Under the pieces are notes generated by a model. It did not search any database. It had not been told where the DNA came from and was given only the letters and a program-made list of their open reading frames with translations. Below, in pieces: positions 10,815 through 20,119 of a stretch of DNA of 64,000 nucleotides; the stretch's first letter is position 1; each line of letters begins with the position of its first letter. The stretch lies in the NCBI GenBank assembly GCA_039519185.1, contig CM076846.1, positions 126,422,182 to 126,486,181 on the forward strand, given 5' to 3'. The DNA comes from Astragalus membranaceus (taxonomy: Eukaryota > Streptophyta > Magnoliopsida > Fabales > Fabaceae). Both the position numbers and the translations under genes were made by a program.

Positions 10815-11369
10815 ACCAAGGACCACAATCAAAAACCAACATACTCGGAGCCAAGGAGAAAAGTTAATGTTCAAAATTAACATTCAAACCAAAAATTAAA
10901 ACGCATCAGCCAACTAAATAGCAAAAACTAAGACGACTAACCAATAATGAACAAAAGAAAGCAACCCCTTAAATTTGGAGAAAACTTCAATTTCTCCATG
11001 AGATAACATCAAACCTATGCAAGAGATCGAGAGTGCGTTTGAGCGTTTGAAAATACAAACAAGAAACACTTCAATTTCCCCATGCAATCAACCATAACAG
11101 TTAAACTCAGATAATTTACAATTAGGGCTAAGCTCATTCTAAAAAGTATTAGGGCTTTGAAATTGGATCTACAGATAATAGTTTATCAACAAATACAAAA
11201 GGAAATTGGACATAAATAAAAAAAGAAGCGTTGAAATGAAAATGAGGAGTGTGTTTGTTTACCTGTGAGAAAAAATAGTGGAAAGCAAATCAAAGATGGA
11301 GACCGCGAGGGGAAGATGATGACGGCGAGGGGGAGATGGTGACGGCGAGGGAAATGGTGACGACGAGGG
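10815..11369 (-). other. putative captured 5' region of the minus-strand gene fragments
   Basis: No protein motif. On the minus strand, 11369 to about 11262 is CT/CG-rich (CCCTCGCCGTCACCATCTCC), with three copies of a GACGGCGAGGG-like unit on the plus strand at about 11313-11367. It ends in CAGGTAAAC, which resembles a 5' UTR and first splice donor. This fits a chimeric transcript starting near 11370 and running leftwards through the captured exons, but no transcription evidence is available here. Confidence 0.4.
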
Positions 11370-11725
11370 TCCAATTTTAACCGGCAGTTGTTTTCTTTAA
11401 TTTACGCGTGTCAAATCTATTAATGAGATGCATCGTGGCCATTTAAATCACGTGGAAGTTTGTGATCTTAATGCGAGCGCGCGTTTGTTTCAAGTCGTGT
11501 GCGAGTGGTTGCGTCGGTACGCGTTATTTTACGGCTTTTTTTAAATTAATTACAATAAGATTAATTAGTGGCATAAAAGGCTGCTGTCCGTTGCATTGTC
11601 ACAAATATAGGCATTTTTTATTATTTTGCAATAGTACAATTTTTTTAATACAAAATAATACAAAAAATTAGTTAAAATACAAAAATTTCAAAAAAGAGAA
11701 AAAAAAAAGGAAAGAGGGGGCGCAG
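11370..11725 (+). repeat. Ogre-A 5' LTR, first segment
   Basis: It matches 63609-63968 at about 97% by eye. The segment stops at GGGCGCAG, where Ogre-B is inserted. In the uninterrupted 3' copy the sequence goes straight on to AGCTAGCTGGCC, which resumes here at 30873. Confidence 0.85.
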
Positions 11726-12120
11726 TGTTGCGCCCGAAAAATTCGGTTTGGTACTTTTCGTTTGACAACGTGGAAAAAGTTTGGAGCCGCCACCAATATT
11801 TTAATTTTAAGACCAAAACATTGAAAAAAGGTCTTTTAAACAAGGCGGATGGTCCTTTGAAAACGTAGAGATGTAGGTTCGGGGGTCGGTTAGGTACGGG
11901 GAAGGTATTAGCACCCCGCACCTCCTTTCTACCGAAAGGGAACCATTAACTTGATGTGTGGTTTGGACAAAAGTTTGAGTTTGAAAGCGGTTTATTCTAC
12001 TTCTTTTCTTTTCTTTTCTTTTCTTTAAGGTTTGTTTTATTGAAAACAGGAGGGAAGAAGAATATTTTTGGTTATTTTTGAAAATCAGGACAAAATAAAG
12101 ATTTTTTTTTAAGAGTGTGC

Positions 12121-12272
12121 TTGACGGGACAGGACCCCGCTCCTACGTATCTCCCGGTGCGATGGAGAATTCAAAGCTACGTAGTTCTCGGCTTTTTTTT
12201 TAAAAGTGTGCTTGACGGGACACGACCCCGCTCCTACGTACCCTCACTGGAAGAGGGATCAAAGCTACGTAG
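12121..12272 (-). promoter_or_regulatory. paired double-hairpin motif in the Ogre-B 3' LTR
   Basis: Two ~62-bp copies (about 12121-12184 and 12211-12272) read on the element strand as CTACGTAG, then CTTTGA, a 4-5-bp stem with variable loop, TACGTAGGAGCGGGG, and TCCCGTCAAGC. The same pair is in the other LTR at 27609-27762, and a related pair is in the Ogre-A LTR. Stem bases change in a compensating way between copies. The motif sits 400-550 bp from the LTR 3' end. The function is unknown; this is inferred structure, not a known family. Confidence 0.6.
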
Positions 12273-14531
12273 TTCTCGGGTTTTGGTTTTGAAAACGGCT
12301 TAAGGGGTTTTTCGCAATTGGGTGAGCGTTTGTGAAGACCGAACAACAACGGTTAGAATGGCCTCACTACTAACTCTTTTGAAAATGACATCATCATTAA
12401 TGACCTAAACGGCAACGGCGCGATTGGTGTTTAATGACAATTGGTTTATTTTTGAGAAATGAATAAGTTTTCGAAAATATGATAGAGCTTTTGCGAAGAC
12501 CGAACAACAACGGTTAGAATGGTCTCGCTTCTAACTCCTTTTGAAAACAATATCATCATTAACAACCTAATCGGCAACGGCGCGATTGGTGTTTAATGAC
12601 GATTGATTTATTTTTGTTTTGAAAGTAAAAGTTTCTTTTTGTTTTGAAATGATTTTAGGAAATGGGTTTTAGAAAAGGAGTAGAACATTTCAAGTCAATT
12701 CTAAATCCATAACCAAATGCAAATGAATGAATAATACTCAAGCAAACATGAACATATCATTCATTAACCAAGACTAAACATGCCCATACAATCAAAGGAT
12801 TCAATTATTAAAGATGCAAAACAAAGTTCTCAAAGTAATTGTGTGTGTGCAAGAAGGATTGTATTTACCCTAATGGCTCTATGCATGCATGTAGACTTAC
12901 GTCTCCATTAGGAGGTCATACAAGTGGAGAGGAGGGCACACAATCAAGTCAAGACATTTACATGGCATCAAGAACAAGTGAATACAATTGATTGTAAACA
13001 TAGAGTATTCTAAGTTAAATGATTGAATATGTAAGCAAGGATGCATGATTAGGTAAGCATGTAAGGGCTTGAGTGTACAAGGAATGGATGCATAGCACTT
13101 TATTTATGAATGGATGGCATACAAGGATGCATAAGAGGATGCAAGAGATATAAGCATATGAGGATGCATGAGAGTGTCACATAAACTAAGTATGAATGAA
13201 GATGCATGAATGTGAAAATGTTTTGGGTATTTTTGCAAGTTGATAAGTTGTAAAACTTTAAGTAAGAAGTTAGTTAAAAGTAAAGTAAAAATGCATGAAG
13301 TAAATGGTAATTATTTAATGAGATGGTAAAGTAAAAATGCATGAGGTAAATGGGAAGTGGTAAAATCTTTTTATGTTCTAGTAAAAAATTAATGAAGTGG
13401 TAAAAACCAAAGTAGTAAAATATTTTTATGTTTTGGTAAAAAGTTAATGAATGGTAAAGTAAAATGGTAAAAAGTAAATAAACACTAAAACCAAGTTGAA
13501 TCACATAGAGCAATCCTCTCACTTTGAGAAAAGTGCACTAGGCACTAGTGAGAATCAACTTGTCTATCATCAACAATTTACAATAAGCAAACTAAGACAC
13601 AAGAATAAGTGGACACACAAACTAAATTGAGTCATTTCTAGCAATCTTCACCACTTAGGTCAAGGTGCACTAGGCACTAGTGGGAATCATATTGCTAGAT
13701 CATCAACCAACAACAAGAAATAACATCTAACACTAAAATAAAATATTAACAACAAGATTAAACATCATCAAGCAAAGAACAACAACAAAATCAATTTGAA
13801 AATGTTTTTCAACATAAGCATGCGAACCCAAAGGGAACATAGATCCACGCTTTTATTTTAAAAAAAACACAAAAGTTAACATAAAGCAACATAGATCCAT
13901 TTTTGCAATGGATTCACATGATTAAGCAAAGGATGTGCAACAAAATCATATCAACCCTAACTTTTTATGATATGCGAAATGCTAAAGCCCATAAACAACA
14001 ATTTTATTTATAAAATCTAGTGCAAAATATGTAAAGATGCAAGAGAAATTATTCAAAGAAGAATAACTCCTTCAAGGCCAAGGACCCATCTCAAACACCC
14101 AAAGCTCCCTAAGTCTTTGTCAAAATGTATGCAATGGATCCTCAAAGCAAACAAACAATCAAGAAGGAGTTTGGAGTAGAGGAGAGATTATGCGAGAAAA
14201 TTAAATATAAGGTGCAAAGCTTCAAGGATTACCTCAAAACTACAATGAAATGAAGAAGAAGATGATAAGCTCAAAAATTGCTAGCTCTTAGCAATTTGAT
14301 GATGCAACCTTGAAGAGAATGGAAGGAATGATGGTGATCTAACAAGAAATGGAGGATTTGATGGTTGATTTTTGAAGAAAAATGGGTGAGGGAGAAGAGG
14401 ATGGTTTCGCAAGAAGAGAGGAGAAGGGAGAAGCTTTGGTGTGCTAGGGTTTTGCGTAGGAGAAATGAGAGGCCAAAGGATCAAATGAGAAGCAAAAAAA
14501 AAAGAGATCCTTAGGTGTGGGAATGAGGGAG

Positions 14532-14539
14532 TATTTATA
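14532..14539 (-). promoter_or_regulatory. TATA box of the Ogre-B 3' LTR
   Basis: TATAAATA on the minus strand in the context CCTATAAATACTCCC, conserved at 29869-29876 in the other LTR. It is the best candidate for the element promoter. Confidence 0.6.
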
Positions 14540-15530
14540 GGATGGAACTAGGTCTAAGGGTAGTTTAGTCTTTGTGCTTTTAATGTGCTCTAGGATTGAG
14601 TCTCAATTTTGAATCAAGGGTTGAGATTAATCCTCACATGGATTAAGGGTATTGAAGAAGCACAAAATGAGAGTGAGGGAGAGAGGGGGGCGAAAATGAA
14701 GAAGGAAAAAAAAAGGAAAAGAAAAATGAATTTTCTTATTTTGGAAGAGATATTTTATGTGAGGTAGGGTTAAGGGCATTTTAGGGAAGAATTGTGAGCA
14801 AAGTGGAAAATTTGGGTTTTCTTATGAAGGGGTTAGTGCAAGTGAGTGAGGTATTTTACCAAAGAGGGTATAATGATTGCAAAATGGAAGAGTGTGGAAG
14901 AAATTGGAGAGAGAGAGAGAGAGAAGGAGATTTCGAAATTGTGGGGGGAGTAAGAGAGAGAGAGGAAAAAAAAACTTGTTTTTGGTCTTTTGTCTTATTG
15001 AGGACACTTCCCTTTTTTTTTGAATTTGAAATTTTTGGGCATGGGAAATAATGGGAATGCAACTATTGAAAATGTGTTACATGTTTTTGGGCACCATGAA
15101 ATATTCCCTCTAGTCACCCATGACAATAAAAATTGTCACTTAAGAATTGAGGAATATTTAATGGTCCTTTTTTTATTTTTCTATGCCCTAAAAATGGAAA
15201 AAAAACATTTTTAATTATTTTTGACTAGGGTTTTCTTTCTAAAAAATTGTACAAAAATTATCCTTGATAGAATAAAAATGTACTTTTTGTGGATGTGCAT
15301 TTTTGGCAAGAAAATCATCTTTTTGCGAAAAATGACCAAAATGTCCTTTTTGACCCTAAAACCCTAATTTGCCTAAAAAGTGCATTCCAACCCTAAAAAT
15401 GACTTTAAGGACCTTGGAATGACTTCTAGGACCCAAAATGCAAAGCATGATGCTCTTCATTCTTCAATTTATTTACTTTTTGTGGAAAATTAGGGTTTTG
15501 ACCTAAGCCGGACAAAATTAGGGTATGACA

Positions 15531-15545
15531 GCTGCCCCTCTTTAT
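15531..15545 (-). promoter_or_regulatory. polypurine tract of Ogre-B
   Basis: On the minus strand AAAGAGGGGCAGC abuts the 3' LTR start TGTCATACC. This is the expected plus-strand DNA priming site and closely resembles the Ogre-A tract at 63588-63600. Confidence 0.85.
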
Positions 15546-16986
15546 CTGAACTTTAACGAGGAATATGAATTGGTCGAAACATGTTCCAAGGCAAAATGAA
15601 GATAAAGAATTCAGAAATTATACCGATTTTGTCTACTTAGGGAAACCCGAATTTTCCTCTCTTATCTTTTTCTATTTTTATTGGGTGTTAGCCCGAAGTG
15701 AATGCAATGGATGAATCGTCAACTCTCAGTAAGCAGGAAACTAAATGGTGCCAACCCTCAATAAGCTAGCGGAAAGCAATAAAGAAAGCAATAAAAAAGG
15801 AAGCAAAAAGGGCACCGGCCCTCGTTAAGCCGGCGACGGAGGCTGCCTAAAGCCTTTAAACGAATCGCAAATGATCCGAGCTTGCACTTGGGCCTGGGAG
15901 CACGTGGGCTCCAAAGGGGTGGTCTTGCGAGCGACCAGGGGAGGGTACTATATCAAGTCTGGATCTCGATATTTCCCTAGGACTGTGCCTTGTTTTAGGC
16001 TAACACAGCTATCCTCTTCTATTGGACCTATTGAGGTCAGGGGGACTTACCTGCAGCTCGAATACAAGGTGAAGTCAATCTTGCTGGGGACACGTGGGTC
16101 CAGAGGGGATTCCAAAATCCAGTTGGTTTCCTTTAGTCGGTCAATGCTTCCACACCGATCCAGGATGCCTGCTCAGGTTAGCGGACTTTTCTTCAGCTTT
16201 CTCTTGATTGATGATCAATACCATTGCACTGATCCAGGATGTCTGCTCAGGCTAGCGGACCTTTCTTCAGCTTGCTCTGATTGATGATCAGTGCCATTGC
16301 ACTGATCCAGGATGTCTGCTCAGGTTAGCGGACCTTTCTTCAGCTTGCTCTGATTGATGATCAATGCCATTGCACTGATCCAGGACACCTACACACGTTA
16401 GCAGATGCAAGACATGGTGCATGGAATATGAATGCATGCTATGCAAAGTCCGTAATGCGAATGCATGTCATGTGAGTGCATGCGATGTGATGATTTAGTG
16501 GAATGATGAATGCAATGGGATGCTATTCTTGATTCTTCGTTTCTTTTGTCAGCTTTCTTTTTTCTGACTGTTTGTTTTTCTTGGCTTTTCATTCTTTGAT
16601 AAGCTTTCTTTTTCTGATCGTTTGTTTTTTTCTTTTGCTCTTTTGCTCTTTTGGCTTATTTTTGCTGGTTCAGCCAACCCGCGACACTCATGGCACGAGA
16701 CTGAGGAACCCACTGGAATTGCGGGGCTCATGGGCCGAGTGCATGTTGGCTTTGACTTCGCCGTTTGAAGCAATCGTGAGTGCAATCGCTTTCTCTTGCA
16801 TGATTAACTGGTTTTGGGGAATTGCTTTTTTCCGCGACCTTTAGGGACTTTGCAATAATTGTAATACTCCATGATTTATGCACATGTTTTACAGGTCATC
16901 ACCACCATCATTATAAAACGTTTATTTTGAGCAAAAAAAAGCAGAAAATAAAAGAGTGAACAGATATGAGAAAGTTGAACTTTATT
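15546..16986 (-). other. Ogre-B 3' untranslated region
   Basis: A long non-coding region between the truncated pol and the polypurine tract, typical of Ogre elements. It contains the tandem repeats at 16155-16400 and low-complexity T-rich stretches at 16540-16680. Open frames here lack recognisable motifs. Confidence 0.7.
16155..16400 (-). repeat. 73-bp tandem repeats in the Ogre-B 3' UTR
   Basis: The phrase GATCCAGGATGTCTGCTCAG recurs at 16157, 16231, 16304 and (degenerate) 16377, a period of 73-74 bp. Adjacent copies share about 90% or more. Tandem arrays upstream of the polypurine tract are usual in Ogre/Tat elements; this unit is unrelated to the one in Ogre-A. Confidence 0.85.
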
Positions 16987-18357
16987 TGTAACACCCCTTT
17001 TTCTACCCGTTAATCTATTAGCGTAAAAATCAGAGTTCAAATTTTAGTTACATCACAAGGGATGTCACACTTACTTCGTTAAACATCACACGCCAATTTG
17101 TTCGCTTTTCGAAAACATCCGAATAATATTTTCAAAAACATTGTCGTCAATTAAAATACAACTTTCATAGCGGAAAACCCAATAAGTGGATTCATAGAAG
17201 GCATTGCAACCATGCAAAGCTCACAATAGTAAAATCCAACAACAACAATGGTCATAATTAACTTAAACAACGTCATCCCACCCCTAGTGTTACATAATCA
17301 GAGCAGACGACCCGACTCAGCTAGTGAAGATACCTAAGCCTTCACTCGAGATCACCTGCACGTTACCGCATAGGGGTAACATTCAAACAGAAGGGTGAGT
17401 CCAATTCAATTCATATAATAAATCATATGATAAATAATAAGTCGAGTCACAGCTCTAAAATGAGTACATCACAATCAACAATCACATCACTACAATAACT
17501 CGTCACTATGTCATGTAGGCATATGAAATGCAACCCACTCGCGGGCATATGCATGAGGTACCTTTCACAAACGTCGCTTAGCCCTTAAGGCCTCATCGTC
17601 ACTTAGCCACATGGGCCTCAAAAACGTCACTGGGTTTATGCATATGGGCATGAGACACTATGACATGCACCACTCACAAACACACAAATACACAAATACC
17701 CAAATCATAGTCAACTATGTGACCCGTCACTTACCGGTTTGCTCACAAGACGCACAGCACCTGTCAATTCACAATTTACACACAACGTCACTTGGCCTTT
17801 TAGACCTTAACATCACTTAGCCTTTCGGGCCTTAAACGTCACTGGGTTTCATCGTCACTTATACACAAACATCATCAACTCAAACAATAGCCACTGAGGG
17901 CAAAACGTCATTTACTAGCCACCAAGGGCATCATCGTCATTTACACATCATTATAAATATTATTAGCCACCAAGGGCAACACAGTCATTTACACGTCATT
18001 ATAAATAATATTAGCCACTAAGGGCAAAACAGTCATTTACACGTCATTATAAATAATATTAGCCACTAAGGGCAAAACAGTCATTTACACGTCATTATAA
18101 TTAATATTAGCCACTAAGGGCAAAACAGTCATTTACACGTCATTATAATTAATATTAGCCACTAAGGGCAAAACAGTCATTAACTCTTCATTATAAATAA
18201 TAATAGCCACTAGGGGCAAAACAGTCATTTAACTAGCCACTAGGGCATCATCGTCAAAACCATCACTTTTAACACTAAGACGTTGTAACCACTGGTTATA
18301 CAAAAAGGGGATTTTTAACGACACCCATTTTTGACTTCTCAAATATATACAAAAAGG
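16987..18357. other. LTR-like segment replacing the second RNase H and integrase of Ogre-B
   Basis: It begins TGTAACACCCCTTTTTC, a common start of plant gypsy LTRs, and ends within the RNase H frame at about 18357. There is no coding capacity. It contains repeated phrases about CGTCACTTAGCC (17560-17850) and a 48-bp tandem array (17930-18230). No matching TSD was found at the two edges, so it is not a clean insertion. A solo LTR combined with a deletion of the integrase region is my preferred reading. Confidence 0.45.
17930..18230. repeat. 48-bp tandem repeats
   Basis: About six copies of a unit starting GCCACTAAGGGCAAAACAG recur at about 17962, 18011, 18059, 18107, 18155 and 18203. They lie within the LTR-like segment inserted in Ogre-B. 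Confidence 0.85.
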
Positions 18358-19890
18358 GCAATTCGTCCTGTAAGAGCTGGCTTCTCAAATATGTACTTGA
18401 TTGGATCCATTTTTGACACCAACCAAGTGGTGTGACTCAGCATGTACTGCCTTAAACAGTGAGCAGCCCAAACTAGAGCACAACAAGTCTTTTCCAGCAT
18501 AGAATATCTTGTCTCACAATCGGTGAACTTTTTGCTAAGATAGTATATGTCATGCTCCTTTTTCCCGGATTCATCATGCTGCCCCAACACACAGCCCATT
18601 GAATTATCTAGCACTGTAAGGTATAAGATGAGAGGCCTGCCTGACACAAGTGGCATTAGGACTGGTGGATTCTGCAAGTACACCTTGATTTTCTCAAAGG
18701 CAGCTTGACACTGGTCATTCCACTTCAACTCTTGATTTTTGCACAGCAGTTTGAAGATCGGCTCACAAGTAGCAGTCAACTGGAAGATGAATCGGGAGAT
18801 GTAATTCAACCTTCCGAGGAAACCACAGACTTCTTTCTCTGTTTTGGGCACCAGCATCTCGAGGATGGCTTTTACTTTGTCTGGATCCACCTCGATTCCC
18901 TTCTGGCTGACAATGAAGCCTAACAACTTCCCTGATCTCACCCCAAACGTGCACTTGGCCGGGTTTAACTTGAGTTTATATTTCCTCAACCGTTCAAAGA
19001 GCTTCTGCAGATTGACAATATGCTCCTCGTCGGTTTTAGATTTTGCGATCATGTCATCCACATAAACCTCAATCTCCTTATGCATCATGTCGTGAAACAG
19101 CGTGACCATGGCCATTTGGTAGGTTGCACCAGCGTTCTTTAACCCGAATGGCATGACCTTGTAACAGAACGTTCCCCAAAGCGTTATGAAAGTTGTCTTT
19201 TCCATATCTTCGGGGTCCATCTTGATCTGATTATATCCCGAATATCCATCCATGAAGGAGAATAACGAGTGTTGAGCTGTACTATCCACTAAGACATCAA
19301 TGTGGGGCAAAGGAAAATCGTCTTTAGGACTAGCACGATTCAGATCTCGGTAGTCAACGCACATTCTGACCTTCCCGTCCTTCTTCGGAACCGGGACAAT
19401 ATTGGCAACCCACTGTGGGTATTTGGCCACCGCTAGGAATCCGGCGTCAAACTGCTTTTTTACCTCATCCCTAATCTTTAGGGACATCTCAGGCTTCATC
19501 CTTCTAAGTTTCTGCTTCACAGGCGGGCATTCAGGTTTGACTGGCAACTTATGCATCACAATGTCAGTATCCAACCCAGGCATATCTTGGTAGGACCATG
19601 CAAACACATCCATATAATCGTGCAACAGCTGAACCAACTTCATGCAATCCTCGTCATTCATGGCGGTACCCACTTTGACCTCTTTCTTGCTCTCAGCTGT
19701 ACCCAAGTTGATCACTTCAGTAGATTCTCCGTGTGGCTGAATTACCCTTTCTTCCTGTTTCATTAACCTCATGAGTTCTGGAGGAGCTTCCCAGTCTTCC
19801 TCAACATCCCCCTCAGCTTGATTAATAGGGCGATCAAAGTCAAAATATGGACTGTTGGCACTGTTATTTTGGGAGACAATTGCTGTGGAT
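18358..19890 (-). pseudogene. reverse transcriptase and RNase H of Ogre-B (3' truncated)
   Basis: The minus-strand frame continues from gag-protease through the intron at 19891-20119. RT motifs are VPKKDGKVRMCVDYRDLN, MDGYSGYNQIKM, FGLKNAGATYQ and the catalytic YVDDM (19050-19064). RNase H follows, with the first acidic motif changed to LTVLDNSMG, and it ends at KYIFEKPALTGRIA near 18358. After that the sequence is unrelated and stops. Intact Ogre elements continue with a linker, a second RNase H and integrase, all missing here. No stop codon is seen in the retained RT-RNase H part. It would still make an RT lacking integrase. Confidence 0.85.
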
Positions 19891-20119
19891 CTGCATTTTG
19901 CCGAAGCGAAAAAGCAGAATGAAAGGCGAGACAAGCAAGCAAACAATAATAAAGCGAGGAAAAGACACATGAAATGAAAATGATTGATTTTTATTGATTG
20001 AAATTCAAAAACAACATTTTTATTAATGATGATGATTCTGAAAATAAAAACATGCTCGCCCCTAACAACTTGTCCTATGGCCTTGGGCAGAGCCACAGGG
20101 TTGCATTAAAAATGATTAC
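19891..20119 (-). other. predicted spliced intron between protease and RT of Ogre-B
   Basis: Minus-strand donor GTAATC at 20119-20114 overlaps the gag-protease stop codon. The acceptor AAAATGCAG ends at 19891. Removing these 229 bp joins the two frames in phase. Ogre elements are known to carry an intron at this position. The same donor hexamer and position occur in Ogre-A (58480-58721), which supports the prediction. Confidence 0.75.

Larger units (their letters stand above)
6935..11369. mobile_element. non-autonomous CACTA element carrying host-gene fragments (element 1, right end missing)
   Basis: The left end begins CACTAATGGAAAAAAGG and is followed by about 300 bp of subterminal repeats, the hallmark of En/Spm-type (CACTA) transposons. 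It sits inside the Reina-like 3' LTR. No transposase is visible. Instead the body holds minus-strand exon fragments of kinase, BEACH, BRCT and ALY/REF genes with introns. The right terminus is not in the window because Ogre-A begins at 11370. The element therefore lacks a confirmed second TIR and TSD, and its extent to 11369 is inferred. Confidence 0.65.
11726..15530 (-). repeat. Ogre-B 3' LTR (3.8 kb)
   Basis: On the plus strand it runs from TGTTGCGCCCG to GGGTATGACA. On the element strand it starts TGTCATACCC. It has a ~160-bp GTAAA-rich stretch at about 13310-13470 that the other LTR lacks. It contains a duplicated block with CGGCAACGGCGCGATTGGTG at about 12410 and 12570, and the double-hairpin motif described separately. 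No gene: the proline/serine-rich minus-strand frame at 14281-14484 also occurs in the other LTR and is LTR sequence. Confidence 0.9.

Noticed and set aside
14281..14484. Proline/serine-rich minus-strand frame, also at 29617-29820
   Set aside because: Present in both Ogre-B LTRs upstream of the TATA box region, with no domain and no independent context.
15871..16284. 137-codon plus-strand frame
   Set aside because: Antisense to the Ogre-B 3' UTR and overlapping its tandem repeats; no motif.
16987..18357. Intact second LTR retrotransposon or solo LTR
   Set aside because: A typical LTR start is present, but there is no matching TSD and the right edge truncates a coding frame, so a clean insertion is not shown.
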